Assembly (NCBI RefSeq): GCF_000805455.1
Contig: NZ_JSUS01000032.1
Location: 1 to 64,000, forward strand
Length of the DNA: 64,000 bases
Source: Acinetobacter sp. A47
GTDB lineage: Bacteria > Pseudomonadota > Gammaproteobacteria > Pseudomonadales > Moraxellaceae
Direction of reading: 5' to 3'
Part shown: piece after piece, positions 37,751-47,224 of the stretch
Layout: each line of letters starts with the position of its first letter
How positions within the stretch are numbered: position 1 is the first letter of the stretch
Notes under the pieces: model-generated
What the model was told of the DNA's origin: nothing
Databases searched by the model: none
What the model saw: the letters and a program-made list of their open reading frames with translations, nothing else
Translations under genes and position numbers: made by a program

Positions 37751-38682
37751 GGGTTCGCTCCAGCAAGATTCTTCTCAACCATTTTTACGAATAACTCTTC
37801 AAGACGATTGGATTTATTGCGCATACTGTTGACCTGAATATTCTGTGACTGTAATAACAGGAACAGATCATTCATGCTATGTGCCTTATCCATGGTGACT
37901 TCGAGAGTGACCGGATCAATCAGGTTGAACTGGAAGCCAATAATGTTCAGGTCAAAACTGCTGATCGGTTCGGCCAGATCACAAATAAATGACTCTTCAT
38001 TGAGCTGGTTAAGGAAGCCTTTCATGGTGGTATCTTCTTTAATTACCCCACGATCGATAATTGCAATGCGTCGGCACAACATTTCTGCTTCTTCTAAATA
38101 ATGGGTCGTCAGAATGATTGAGGTGCCTTTTTCATTCATTTCAATCAGGAAGTCCCACATTGAACGGCGTAATTCAATATCAACACCTGCGGTAGGTTCA
38201 TCCAGAATCAGCAGCTTCGGCTCGTGCATCATGGCACGGGCGATCATTAAGCGGCGTTTCATCCCGCCTGACAACATACGTGACTGAATATTACGTTTTT
38301 CCCACAAGCCCAGCTTTTCCAGATAATGCTCGGCACGTTGCTCGGCTATTTTTTTGGGAATGCCGTAATAACCTGCCTGAGTCACTAAAATATCAAAGGT
38401 TTTTTCAAATTGACCAAAGTTAAATTCTTGAGGAACAACACCAAGACATTGTTTCGCCTGAGAAGGATGGGTATCCAGGTTATGTCCAAAAATCTCAACT
38501 GAACCAGATGTTTTTTTGGCTAAAGAGCTAATGATACTGATCGTTGTCGATTTTCCTGCACCATTAGGACCTAATAATGCATAAAATTCGCCTTCAGGTA
38601 CGGTTAAGTTAATACCTTTTAACGCCTGAAAACCATTACGATAAGTTTTGGACAAATCGCTCAACACCAAAGCATCAGTCAT
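37747..38682 (-). CDS. ABC transporter ATP-binding protein (YadG-like)
   Basis: A 311-residue ATPase. Walker A GPNGAGKSTT, Q-loop VVPQEFNFG, signature LSGGMKRRL, Walker B LLILDEPTAGVD and the switch His in ILTTHYLEEAE are all visible. A C-terminal extension of about 85 residues follows. It pairs with the permease gene, overlapping it by 4 nt, and resembles E. coli YadG. It is the first gene of the operon that also contains queF. Confidence 0.94.
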   Translation of the reverse strand: MTDALVLSDLSKTYRNGFQALKGINLTVPEGEFYALLGPNGAGKSTTISIISSLAKKTSGSVEIFGHNLDTHPSQAKQCLGVVPQEFNFGQFEKTFDILVTQAGYYGIPKKIAEQRAEHYLEKLGLWEKRNIQSRMLSGGMKRRLMIARAMMHEPKLLILDEPTAGVDIELRRSMWDFLIEMNEKGTSIILTTHYLEEAEMLCRRIAIIDRGVIKEDTTMKGFLNQLNEESFICDLAEPISSFDLNIIGFQFNLIDPVTLEVTMDKAHSMNDLFLLLQSQNIQVNSMRNKSNRLEELFVKMVEKNLAGANP

Positions 38683-38956
38683 AAACGTCTCACGTTGTTA
38701 AATAGAACGGGTATTTTGAGCGATATAAATAAATAAACCAAGTAGAAAAACAGGTTTATGCTGTGTTAAAAACGGAACGTTATGTATCGTGCCGGTTCTC
38801 CAGGCAAAATGGCTGTTTTTTCTGAAAGAAACCTGTTTAAAAGTAACCAGATAATTTTAAATAGGGCAAAATCGTTGTTTTAATAGACAAGAAGCAAGTT
38901 TGTTTGAGGATATGTATTTACCAATGCGTTTTTTTTGCCTATGATGTGGCTCGCAC

Positions 38957-39032
38957 GCGCTCATAGCTCAACTGGATAGAGTACAGGTCTCCGAAGCCTG
39001 TGGCGTGGGTTCGAGTCCCGCTGAGCGCACCA
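38957..39032 (+). tRNA. tRNA-Arg (anticodon CCG)
   Basis: A 76-nt cloverleaf including an encoded 3' CCA. The acceptor stem is GCGCTCA / TGAGCGC, the D arm AGCTC...GAGT, the anticodon arm CAGGT-CTCCGAA-GCCTG with CCG at 38991-38993, and the T arm GTGGG-TTCGAGT-CCCGC. It decodes CGG. Confidence 0.96.
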
Positions 39033-39339
39033 TGATTCCTGTTGGATTAACAAAATTATTAAAAATTATAAGAAGGTATATGTTCAGGTTTTGATCTGTT
39101 TATCCTGCTGCAATATTTCCTTTCTCATGACAATACAGCCCTCCGCTTGATTATGGCTACAACAGCCAAAATGTCCTTTATCAATTAAACCTGTATAAAA
39201 CTATGAAGATTCGGTTAGTTGTATGGCTTAGGCTGTACCGGATCTTATAAAACAGCGCAGAGGACGAAAGGACTGTTTTACTCGTCATGGATATGTTCAG
39301 TCATTTAAAGCCCACAAACCCTGATAGGCCCTGATTCAA
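39033..39339. other. About 300 bp after tRNA-Arg without a gene
   Basis: No reading frame, terminator or clear repeat was found. There is no integrase or direct repeat of the tRNA 3' end nearby, so nothing suggests an integrated element at this tRNA. Confidence 0.6.
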
Positions 39340-39900
39340 TCACGAGGATAAATGCTGTACCGAATAATTGATCAGTTTCAGCGTCTGGTTGAGCTGCTCT
39401 GGTGGCATGCGTGATTCTTGCAATGAGGTAATCCATTGCATCTGGCAAGCTTTCAACTGTTGTAACGAATCAATGGTCTGGATGTTCTGGATCAGCGGGC
39501 GGGCCATCAGGCCACAATAGCTGGTCAATGTCTCAATCATGACTTGCTGGATTTCAGCAAAAGGAAGTTGCTCTAATGTTGGCTCTGCCAATGGCGATAG
39601 GGCCATTTGTTTTTCCGGCATGTGTGCAGATTGAGTGAGTGTGACCTGTTCATTGTCTTGTAAGGTTAATGTTGTGCTGATTTGTGGGGTATTTACGGCA
39701 GTGTGTTGTGCCAATAATCCCATATCAATCAGTTGCTGCAGCAGTTCGGTCGGCGCAATTCGCGCCTTATAATCCTGATCAAGCCCTTTAAAATCTTCAT
39801 GATCAATTAAGAGTAATAAACGACGCTGGCGGGCAGTTAAAGCAATACTACGTTGTTGTAAGGCAGTCTGCCCAAGTTCGGTTTTAAAAAAATGTGACAT
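39340..39900 (-). CDS. Conserved hypothetical protein
   Basis: A 186-residue cytosolic protein I cannot name. The N-terminal part (about 1-70) has LTARQRRLLLLIDHEDF followed by LLQQLIDMGLLAQH, which looks like a small winged-helix-like unit. The C-terminal half is helical (LPFAEIQQVMIETLTSYCGL). There are no membrane segments and no catalytic motifs. The ATG is preceded by A+T-rich sequence with AAGAGA. It stands alone between the tRNA and an exonuclease gene. Confidence 0.72.
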   Translation of the reverse strand: MSHFFKTELGQTALQQRSIALTARQRRLLLLIDHEDFKGLDQDYKARIAPTELLQQLIDMGLLAQHTAVNTPQISTTLTLQDNEQVTLTQSAHMPEKQMALSPLAEPTLEQLPFAEIQQVMIETLTSYCGLMARPLIQNIQTIDSLQQLKACQMQWITSLQESRMPPEQLNQTLKLINYSVQHLSS

Positions 39901-40036
39901 CTCTTAATTTCCCCCTAATCAAGATAAGACGGAAGTTAAGATAGAATGAAAAAATGACAGTAATATTAACAATTTATGAAATATTACTGCCTTTATAAAT
40001 TAAACCGGAATGAGATTAGAGGCTGGTTTTTAGCGT

Positions 40037-40729
40037 TTAATTCACTAATTTTGCTTCAAGGGCCTTGCGTAAATAAGGATCGAGATCATCCTGACGCATC
40101 AGCCACTGGATATAGTCGGCAGGCAGGTCTTGTATGGCCGTACCTTTATGCTTGCCAAAAGTGATGCTTTTTGGAATGCGTGCTTCTTCGGAAGCTAGAT
40201 ACAGTTGCTCAATATCTTGAATGTTCAGTTGATGAATAATATGCATCAGGATATTGGCGGTTAAGATAATGTCGGCATCGGCTCGATGCGCACCTTTAAG
40301 CATTTCTCTGGCCTTATCACTTCCTTTGGAAATAAGATAGATCAGGGCCGAGATATTATGTGCTTCAGCATTTTCCCAGACACGTCGTGCCAAGGCCAAG
40401 GTGCAAATCGGTTTTAATTTTGATGTGTCAACACCGCAACGGGCAATTGCAGCAATATCATAGTCAACATTATGACCAATAATATAAGTTGTTTGGTCAG
40501 GCAGCTTGAACTCGTTATAAAACGGCTGTCCGGTCAGGTCGGACTCTAAAATATGATGAACTGCCATCGCAGCGAAGGAAATAGGCTGGCCAACCTGATA
40601 AAGCTGGTCAAAAATCTGTTTTTTGTCCAGACTGAGTTTTCCGCTATGGATTTCAATTGGCGCATAGGCGATTTCAATGGGCAAACCATTCAAAGTATGT
40701 GTTTCTGTATCCAGGATGATTGCTTGCAT
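40037..40729 (-). CDS. DnaQ/ExoX-like 3'-5' exonuclease with C-terminal DUF3820
   Basis: A 230-residue protein with a DEDDh-type exonuclease domain (about 1-170): AIILDTET supplies the first Asp and Glu, IGHNVDYDI the next Asp, and HRADADI the final His and Asp. The C-terminal DUF3820-like segment is SITFGKHKGTAIQDLPADYIQWLMRQDDLDPYLRKALEA, a motif often attached to ExoX-type nucleases. It probably degrades single-stranded DNA ends in repair or RNA in turnover. It starts from an ATG and appears monocistronic. Confidence 0.88.
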   Translation of the reverse strand: MQAIILDTETHTLNGLPIEIAYAPIEIHSGKLSLDKKQIFDQLYQVGQPISFAAMAVHHILESDLTGQPFYNEFKLPDQTTYIIGHNVDYDIAAIARCGVDTSKLKPICTLALARRVWENAEAHNISALIYLISKGSDKAREMLKGAHRADADIILTANILMHIIHQLNIQDIEQLYLASEEARIPKSITFGKHKGTAIQDLPADYIQWLMRQDDLDPYLRKALEAKLVN

Positions 40730-40963
40730 TCAAGTCGGCCTGATCTGAGTTGAGAATGCCAGTATTTTACAAGAAATTCATGTCTTACTGTGCTGAAGTA
40801 GGGTGGTAGACTCAATTTTTTTAAGACTTTGAGTAAATAAGCAACAAAAAGAAAAAATACTTGAACAATTTTAGATTAGGTGCATGCTTATGGAAGGAAA
40901 TGCCTTAGTAAAACAGAGGCTAAGCACTAAAATGAAAAATGATAATAATCAGGGAAATATGAT

Positions 40964-42205
40964 ATGAATATGAAGTTGTTAACGGTTGCGCTGCTGAGTT
41001 CAAGTGTATTACTGACAGCCTGTCATGATGACAATGATGATATTTCATTTATACCTAAGCCAGAGATTCCGGAGAATAATTTCAAAAATCCGGTGGTGGG
41101 TATTCCAGTGCCCTATACTAAAACTGATTTTAGTCCGGTGGCGGCAGAAAGCGCTGTGCTGACCTATAAAATGTTGGGGCAGAATGGCAAGGAAACTCTG
41201 GCAACCAGTCTGCTATTTGTGCCAGGTGGGCCAACACCTCAAGGGGGATGGAAAATTGTTGCATGGGCACACGGTACGACAGGAGTCGCAGATCAATGTG
41301 CGCCAAGCCGTAATGCAACCAATCTGTATGTTCAAAATATGATTAGGCCGTTACTGGCAGCAGGTTATGTGGTGGTTGCTCCTGATTATGAAGGCTTGGG
41401 AGAGCCGAGTGGTAGGGAACTGCATCCGTTCTTGAATGTTAAAAGTGAAGCTTTCTCCATTACCGATGCTGTAGTTGCGGCGCGCTATTATTTGGCTGGG
41501 CAAGGTAAAGTAGTTTCCCGTCAATGGATGACTGTGGGCCATTCACAAGGTGGTCAGGCGGCGTTGGGTGCAGCGCAATATCAGAGTCGCGCCAAGCTGG
41601 ACTACAAGGGAACGGTTGCGGTTGCTCCGGCTTCCCATCTGGCGACTATCCTGGACAATGGAAATGCCTCGGTTGAGAATGCACCATTAGCGCAGAAAGT
41701 TGCCATGTATGCGCAACTGGATACCTTTACTGCCTTGATCACGGCGGGGTTAAGAAATCTTGAACCAGGTTTTAACTATTCTACTGTGTTTAAGTCGCCA
41801 ACGGATAAAATCGCCAGCAATGCAGAAACGGATTGCTATGATGTGTTAGGCCAGAAGTTTGGAGCCGCCATGCTGGATTATGCGGGTAAAAGTAATAATG
41901 GTTTAGCCAATTATCCAAGGACACAAAGCAATTTTATGACCGTGCCATTGGTTAAAACATTTTTGGAAACCGATTCACAACCCGCGCAAGTGAGGTTGAA
42001 TCAGCCCGTAATAATCTATCAAGGGGTCAGGGATACAACTGTACCTAAGCAGGCAACCGATGCACTTGTCGCACAGGCACAAAACAAAGGTTCAAAAATC
42101 CAGTACATAACCAATGCAGAATGGGATCATGGCACAGCCTATGTCTTGAATATCGGGAACATTGTCAACGATGTAAAAACAGCAATGCCGGCTAATAGTG
42201 AATAG
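40964..42205 (+). CDS. Secretory-lipase-family alpha/beta hydrolase, lipoprotein
   Basis: A 413-residue exported esterase or lipase. The N-terminus is a lipoprotein signal (SSSVLLTAC). The alpha/beta-hydrolase core shows the oxyanion-hole region WAHGTTGVADQC, the nucleophile elbow VGHSQGGQAALG (Ser 194), the acid residue in IIYQGVRDTTVP (Asp 357) and the His in EWDHGTAYV (His 389). These match the PF03583-type secretory lipase fold. It starts at the ATG with CAGGGAAA upstream and ends in a long hairpin. The natural substrate is unknown. It may act on the cell surface. Confidence 0.87.
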   Translation: MNMKLLTVALLSSSVLLTACHDDNDDISFIPKPEIPENNFKNPVVGIPVPYTKTDFSPVAAESAVLTYKMLGQNGKETLATSLLFVPGGPTPQGGWKIVAWAHGTTGVADQCAPSRNATNLYVQNMIRPLLAAGYVVVAPDYEGLGEPSGRELHPFLNVKSEAFSITDAVVAARYYLAGQGKVVSRQWMTVGHSQGGQAALGAAQYQSRAKLDYKGTVAVAPASHLATILDNGNASVENAPLAQKVAMYAQLDTFTALITAGLRNLEPGFNYSTVFKSPTDKIASNAETDCYDVLGQKFGAAMLDYAGKSNNGLANYPRTQSNFMTVPLVKTFLETDSQPAQVRLNQPVIIYQGVRDTTVPKQATDALVAQAQNKGSKIQYITNAEWDHGTAYVLNIGNIVNDVKTAMPANSE

Positions 42206-42212
42206 AAGCCAG

Positions 42213-42252
42213 CCAAGCCCGATGCCCTGTAGAGTATAGGCATCGGGCTTGG
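42213..42252 (+). terminator. Long hairpin after hydrolase gene
   Basis: A perfect 14-bp stem (CCAAGCCCGATGCC / GGCATCGGGCTTGG) with a 12-nt loop begins 8 bp after the stop codon. A T-run follows only some bases later (AATCAGTTTTTC), so termination is likely but not certain. Confidence 0.7.
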
Positions 42253-42782
42253 AATCAGTTTTTCATCATTTACGTTTCCCGGCCATCATCTTTCTGTATT
42301 AAATGGCTGGGCCAATTTCCAGAGTTGTAGAGTGCATATATCTATAGTGTAGGTCGACATGATCCATTCTAGAAATCTGTAACGGGTAGAAATGATGTTC
42401 CTGCTCCGCAAGGCAGGTTTGTTTACTACTGCAAAGCCTGAAACTTTAACTGCATTCAGACAATATGTACGATGCTTCTCATTGTGAAAATAGATCCGGT
42501 GAGCGACCCGATCTGGCACCTATAAAAATTCCATTTTTCTGGAACGTCTAAACTCTGGCACTCCGCTGGTGGTTGGGGTGAATGATTTTTCTCCGGAAAA
42601 AAATTGTCCATACCTCTCATTTATATTTCCTTTTTTATTTGCTTATGAGAATAGCAGGCAAAATGCGTAAAATTCACGAATAATTTAATAAATATCAACC
42701 TGTGAAAAGGCAAACTTCGTGCTACAATACGCACCAATCTTTAGCACGGCTTAAAAGCCCTAATTTATAGGACCCTCCGCTA
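42253..42782. other. About 530 bp without a gene, containing the glyA leader
   Basis: No supported gene on either strand. The right 80 bp hold the glyA promoter and leader. No riboswitch-like glycine or SAM motif could be recognised by eye. Confidence 0.6.
42720..42728 (+). promoter_or_regulatory. Extended -10 promoter element before glyA
   Basis: TGCTACAAT is an extended -10 element 55 bp before the glyA ATG. There is no strong -35 at the right spacing (TGTGAA at about 42701 is a weak candidate), which is compatible with an extended -10 promoter. Confidence 0.55.
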
Positions 42783-44036
42783 ATGTTTGCCAATATCTCT
42801 ATTGCTGAATTTGATCCAGAATTAGCTCAAGCAATTGCTTCTGAAGGCGAGCGCCAAGAAGCACATATCGAGTTAATTGCATCTGAAAACTATTGCTCAC
42901 CAGCTGTGATGGAAGCACAAGGATCAAAACTTACCAACAAATATGCAGAAGGCTATCCTGGCAAACGCTATTATGGCGGTTGTGAATATGTTGATGTGAT
43001 CGAGCAACTTGCGATTGATCGCGCAAAAGAATTGTTCGGTGCTGACTACGCAAACGTCCAGCCACATGCGGGTTCACAGGCGAACTCTGCAGTTTATCTT
43101 GCATTGCTTAACCCGGGTGATACCGTATTGGGGATGAGTCTGGCTCACGGTGGTCACTTGACTCACGGTGCTAAAGTAAGTTTCTCTGGTAAAACATATA
43201 ATGCCGTTCAGTATGGTTTAAACCCTGAAACTGGCGAAATCGATTATGAAGAAGTTGAGCGTTTGGCTTTAGAACATAAGCCACGCATGATTGTTGCAGG
43301 TTTCTCTGCGTATAGTCAGGTTGTAGACTGGCAGCGTTTCCGTGACATCGCGGACAAAGTTGGTGCGTATCTGTTTGTTGATATGGCTCACGTTGCAGGT
43401 CTTGTTGCTGCTGGCGTATATCCAAACCCGGTACAAATCGCAGACGTAACCACTACAACAACGCATAAAACACTTCGTGGCCCGCGTTCTGGTTTGATCC
43501 TTGCGAAAGCAAACGAAGAAATCGAGAAAAAACTTCAATCTGCGGTATTCCCGGGCAACCAGGGTGGTCCGTTGATGCATGCGATTGCTGCAAAAGCAAT
43601 CTGCTTCAAGGAAGCGATGTCTGCTGAATTCAAAACTTACCAGCAGCAAGTTGTGAAAAATGCGCAGGCGATGGCTGAAGTATTAATCGCACGTGGTTAT
43701 GATGTTGTGTCAGGCGGTACAGAAAACCATTTATTCTTATTGTCTCTGATCAAACAAGACGTAACCGGTAAAGATGCGGATGCATGGTTAGGTGCAGCGC
43801 ATATCACGGTAAACAAAAACGCGGTTCCAAATGACCCACGTTCTCCATTTGTGACTTCTGGTATCCGTATTGGTACACCAGCAGTGACCACACGTGGTTT
43901 TGGTGAAGCTGAAGTGCGTGAACTTGCTGGCTGGATCGCAGACGTGATCGATAGCAAAGGTGACGAAAAAGTGATTGCTGACGTGAAAGCGAAAGTTGAA
44001 GCTGTTTGTGCCAAATTCCCGGTATATGCAAACTAA
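42783..44036 (+). CDS. glyA: Serine hydroxymethyltransferase
   Basis: A 417-residue PLP enzyme that converts serine and tetrahydrofolate to glycine and 5,10-methylene-THF. The PLP lysine is Lys 229 in [51 protein letters not shown] and [17 protein letters not shown] are family motifs. Length is identical to E. coli GlyA. Codon use is highly biased (many CGT and GGT codons), as expected for a highly expressed gene. It is monocistronic, with an extended -10 promoter and a strong terminator. Confidence 0.98.
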   Translation: MFANISIAEFDPELAQAIASEGERQEAHIELIASENYCSPAVMEAQGSKLTNKYAEGYPGKRYYGGCEYVDVIEQLAIDRAKELFGADYANVQPHAGSQANSAVYLALLNPGDTVLGMSLAHGGHLTHGAKVSFSGKTYNAVQYGLNPETGEIDYEEVERLALEHKPRMIVAGFSAYSQVVDWQRFRDIADKVGAYLFVDMAHVAGLVAAGVYPNPVQIADVTTTTTHKTLRGPRSGLILAKANEEIEKKLQSAVFPGNQGGPLMHAIAAKAICFKEAMSAEFKTYQQQVVKNAQAMAEVLIARGYDVVSGGTENHLFLLSLIKQDVTGKDADAWLGAAHITVNKNAVPNDPRSPFVTSGIRIGTPAVTTRGFGEAEVRELAGWIADVIDSKGDEKVIADVKAKVEAVCAKFPVYAN

Positions 44037-44047
44037 TTTGCCTATCT

Positions 44048-44077
44048 AAAAAAAGCGCCGTCAGGCGCTTTTTTTAT
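44048..44077. terminator. Terminator after glyA
   Basis: AAAAAAAGCGCC-GTCA-GGCGCTTTTTTT. It is symmetric and placed between convergent glyA and yfhL. Confidence 0.93.
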
Positions 44078-44086
44078 GACTGTCTT

Positions 44087-44335
44087 TCATAAAATTTGCA
44101 GGCTTTTAAACTTCTGTAACAGTTCGGTTTGGGTTTCACTGTAGTGTGGATCGGGCCTGATACAATCAATCGGGCATACAGCCAGACACGTTGGTGCTTC
44201 ATAAAAGCCGATACACTCGGTACAGCGTAACGGATCAATTTCATAGACTTTTGCACCCTCAGTAATCGCCCGATTGGGGCATTCGGGCAAGCACATATCA
44301 CAATTGATACATGCACCAGTAATTAACAGTGCCAT
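44087..44335 (-). CDS. yfhL: YfhL-type 2[4Fe-4S] ferredoxin
   Basis: An 82-residue electron carrier. Cluster motif one is CINCDMCLPECP. Motif two is CTECIGFYEAPTCLAVCP, with the insertion between its second and third cysteines that marks the YfhL/Alvin subfamily. The C-terminal helix is charged (HYSETQTELLQKFKSL). Its ATG follows the stop of the U32/TrhP-like gene by 1 bp, so the two are co-translated. The arrangement suggests that this ferredoxin supplies electrons to the Fe-S-dependent partner or helps its maturation, which is inferred. Confidence 0.93.
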   Translation of the reverse strand: MALLITGACINCDMCLPECPNRAITEGAKVYEIDPLRCTECIGFYEAPTCLAVCPIDCIRPDPHYSETQTELLQKFKSLQIL

Positions 44336-44336
44336 C

Positions 44337-45704
44337 TTAATCTGCCGAATAGCTCAGCGCCGCAGAATGTAATTCGGTTGAGGCATGTGGCAAATTACGA
44401 ATCAAAAGTGCATATTCAATATCAATCTCGGGGGAGAAAGGAATTTCGACGATATGACCTGAACCCTTGGCGTTTTCAATGGTGTTGCCTTTAAGATCAC
44501 GCATCTGTTCTAATTTGAAGTTGATATTGCCTTTGGGTGTCATTAACTCAAGTGAATCACCAATCATAAAGCGGTTTTTGACTTCGATGCGCAGGTAGTC
44601 TCCATTACGCCCGATCACTTCACCACAGAACTGCTGATAGTCAAAGTGAGATGAACCATCTATATAATTTTGATAATCACTATGCACATGGCGTCGCAAG
44701 AAGCCTTCGGTATAGCCTCGATTAGCCAGACCTTCCAGTTGGGTCATCAGACTTGGATCAAATGCCTTGCCTGCCAGTGCATCATCAATGGCTTTGCGAT
44801 AAATTTGTGCAGTACGGGCACAATAAAAATAAGATTTGGTTCGACCTTCAATTTTTAAAGACGCAACACCCATTTGAGTCAGGCGATCAACATGCTGTAC
44901 TGCACGTAGGTCTTTGGAGTTCATGAAATAGGTGCCATGCTCATCTTCTTCAGCAGCAAACATGTTTTCATCATTACGCTGCACCAGAACAGTTTGCGCC
45001 GTATTAGTGCTGTTTGATGTCTGTGAGCAACATTGCTGTTGAGTTGCAACCTGCTGAACAGGTATCACATCACCATTGGCATCTTCCTGTGTCTCGTGGA
45101 TTTTATACTCCCAGCGACAGGCATTGGTACAGGCACCTTGATTGGCATCTCGCTTGTTCATATAACCCGATAACAGGCAACGTCCTGAATAGGCCATGCA
45201 GAGGGCGCCATGTATGAACACTTCCAGTTCAATGTCGGGAACCTGATGATGGATTTCCTCAATTTCTTCAAGTGATAATTCTCGTGACAGGATAATGCGG
45301 CTGAGACCGTAGTCTTTCCAGAATTTTACCGTAGCCCAGTTAATTGCATTGGCTTGTACCGAAAGATGAATCTGCATCTGCGGGAAATGCTCGCGTATCA
45401 TCATGATCAGGCCGGGATCAGACATAATCAGGGCATCTGGTTGCATGGCAATAACCGGTTCGATGTCCCGGATAAAATTTTTAAGCTTGCTGTTATGCGG
45501 CTGGATATTGACCACGACATAAAATTTTTTACCCAAGGCATGCGCTTCATCAATCCCGATTTTTAGATTGGCATGGTCAAACTCATTATTACGGACACGT
45601 AAGCTATAGCGAGGTTGGCCTGCGTAGACGGCATCTGCACCATAGGCAAAGGCATAGCGCATATTTTTAAGCGAACCGGCAGGAGAGAGTAATTCGGTAT
45701 TCAT
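44337..45704 (-). CDS. trhP: tRNA 5-hydroxyuridine synthesis protein TrhP (peptidase U32 family)
   Basis: About 455 residues. It matches E. coli YegQ/TrhP closely: ELLSPAGSLKNMRYAFAYG, YAGQPRYSLRVRNNEF, YVVVNIQPHN, ALIMSDPGLI, and the U32 signature EVFIHGALCMAYSGRCLLSG with cysteines in CTNACRWEY. TrhP uses prephenate to hydroxylate U34 in some tRNAs. The start at 45704 begins the conserved sequence; an extra Met at 45707 and a longer frame from 45767 are less likely. A species-specific Gln/Cys-rich insert (about 230-250, VATQQQCCSQTSNSTNTAQT) is absent from the E. coli protein. It is followed 1 bp later by yfhL. Confidence 0.92.
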   Translation of the reverse strand: MNTELLSPAGSLKNMRYAFAYGADAVYAGQPRYSLRVRNNEFDHANLKIGIDEAHALGKKFYVVVNIQPHNSKLKNFIRDIEPVIAMQPDALIMSDPGLIMMIREHFPQMQIHLSVQANAINWATVKFWKDYGLSRIILSRELSLEEIEEIHHQVPDIELEVFIHGALCMAYSGRCLLSGYMNKRDANQGACTNACRWEYKIHETQEDANGDVIPVQQVATQQQCCSQTSNSTNTAQTVLVQRNDENMFAAEEDEHGTYFMNSKDLRAVQHVDRLTQMGVASLKIEGRTKSYFYCARTAQIYRKAIDDALAGKAFDPSLMTQLEGLANRGYTEGFLRRHVHSDYQNYIDGSSHFDYQQFCGEVIGRNGDYLRIEVKNRFMIGDSLELMTPKGNINFKLEQMRDLKGNTIENAKGSGHIVEIPFSPEIDIEYALLIRNLPHASTELHSAALSYSAD

Positions 45705-45818
45705 CATGCAATAAAAGGCATATAAAAAATAGGGAATTATTCTAAAAAGTTCGTAAAAAGGATTCAACCTAGCATTTTGCTCAGGTTTTTAGCAGATGGA
45801 GCAGGAAAGCCCAGACCA

Positions 45819-45843
45819 TAAAAAAGCACCCGAAGGTGCTGTT
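45819..45843 (-). terminator. Terminator of glycine-zipper gene
   Basis: On the minus strand, AGCACC-TTCG-GGTGCT with a stable TTCG-type tetraloop is followed by TTTTTTAT. Confidence 0.88.
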
Positions 45844-45851
45844 TTAATGCA

Positions 45852-46280
45852 TTAGTGATGACGATGCTTTCTTTTTTTCTTGTATTTTTTAGACTGGTGA
45901 TTGTCATAATAACGATCTTGGCCCACTTTACGACCTAAGGCAGAACCACCCGCAGCACCAGCAGCCGCACCGATATAACCGCCAGTTGTACCGCCCATAT
46001 GTTTACCTACAGTATAACCACCGACACCGCCTAAACCGCCACCAATAGCAGCTTCGGTACGTGTACGCTTGCTACTTGCAGCAGCTGCGCCACCTGCACC
46101 ACCAAGCGCAGAGCCAATCATTGCGCCGTTATTGCCACCGATTTCTTTACCGATTGCAGTACCTACAACACTGCCGAGCGCAGAGGTTGCTGCAACACGA
46201 GTTGCGTTATCAGCATGAGCGACAGTAACAAGTGATGAAGTTGCAAAAATTGCACCACATAACCAAGCGTTTAATTTCAT
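45852..46280 (-). CDS. Exported glycine-zipper protein
   Basis: A 142-residue protein with a signal peptide (CGAIFATSSLVTVAHA) and a mature region made of glycine-zipper repeats: VVGTAIGKEIGGNNGAMIG, GGGLGGVGGYTVGKHMGG and GYIGAAAGAAGGSALGRKVG. The C-terminus is strongly basic and His-rich (KKYKKKRKHRHH). Glycine zippers pack as membrane-associated helix hairpins, as in the Rick_17kDa and OmpA-like leader families. I chose the ATG at 46280 because it starts the signal peptide. The function is unknown; a basic tail binding to LPS or peptidoglycan is possible. Confidence 0.85.
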   Translation of the reverse strand: MKLNAWLCGAIFATSSLVTVAHADNATRVAATSALGSVVGTAIGKEIGGNNGAMIGSALGGAGGAAAASSKRTRTEAAIGGGLGGVGGYTVGKHMGGTTGGYIGAAAGAAGGSALGRKVGQDRYYDNHQSKKYKKKRKHRHH

Positions 46281-46518
46281 GTTTGACTCCGTGTCCGCAA
46301 TCAATCGGACCTCTTTCTAATGGCAGCAAATGTAACAAAATTTGAGAATGAAAGTGTGGAGAAGCTGGCCTAAATTATTACTCTTTGGTGTCTGGATTGT
46401 AATCTTTTGTTTTAGATTAGGTTTTATGAAACTATATAAATTTTAAAAAACAATTGGTTAATTAAATTGTGGGACGGGGAGGCTTAAATGTTTTTAAGCC
46501 TTGACTGAAAACGGACAT

Positions 46519-46986
46519 TTAGTCCTTTGGTTCTTGTTTTACAGAATTCTCTTCTAACTTGAGTTGACGCGGGTTAAATTCGGTTTGTAAACGCAGATAA
46601 TTGAGATCACGGATATTCTTTTGGGTGGCTACGACACCGAACAAACTCAAAAGGAAGGACATAATATAAAAGCCTTTTTCACTCATGCTCAGTTCGGCAT
46701 TCCATAAGCTGATCAGTAAAAGCACAATACAAACTGCCATAGATGCCCAGCAAAGACCAAAATAAATGGCGGTAACCGGGATCTCCTCAAGCCGGTCACG
46801 TACTGTCTTTTGCAAGGATGCTGCCGAAAAAAGTCCATAAAGTAAAATCACCAGATAATAGCCTTTTTCATGTAAGGGCATGTGGGCATTCCACAATCCA
46901 ATCATAAAACCCACGGCACCTGCGAGTAAGGCTACCCAGCTTGCTGCAATAAAGGCCGAGGTTGGGCGGTTAATAAAATTATTCAT
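46519..46986 (-). CDS. yiaA: YiaA/YiaB-family inner membrane protein
   Basis: A 155-residue protein made of two YiaAB two-helix units. The unit is visible twice, as SWVALLAGAVGFMIGLWNAHM with LHEKGYYLVILLYGLFSAASLQKTVRD, and as CWASMAVCIVLLLISLWNAEL with MSEKGFYIMSFLLSLFGVVATQKNIRD. Four transmembrane helices with charged loops result. The role is unknown in any species. It appears monocistronic, divergent from prfA. Confidence 0.9.
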   Translation of the reverse strand: MNNFINRPTSAFIAASWVALLAGAVGFMIGLWNAHMPLHEKGYYLVILLYGLFSAASLQKTVRDRLEEIPVTAIYFGLCWASMAVCIVLLLISLWNAELSMSEKGFYIMSFLLSLFGVVATQKNIRDLNYLRLQTEFNPRQLKLEENSVKQEPKD

Positions 46987-47224
46987 GGTTTATCCTGTTG
47001 TTTTATCATTCTATTTGTCCTTCATTATTTATAGCCAAGCGTACTGGAGAGAACAAGTGCTAACAACTGAAATTGAACAATTTGTGATGAAATGAGGCGG
47101 GAAGACCAAGTTGCACAGTTTCACTATGTCTTTTAAGCGGCAGAGTCTGTAAACTATGCGCAATTTTTTGATTTTACTCGTGCTTCATCAGCACTGAGTC
47201 TTTAGATTTTGAGATATTCCGCCC

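Noticed and set aside
38957..39339. A possible integration site at the tRNA-Arg gene
   Set aside because: There is no integrase, no repeated tRNA end and no mobile gene within the next several kilobases.
42286..42519. A 77-codon minus-strand frame upstream of glyA
   Set aside because: No ribosome-binding site, no family resemblance and atypical composition.
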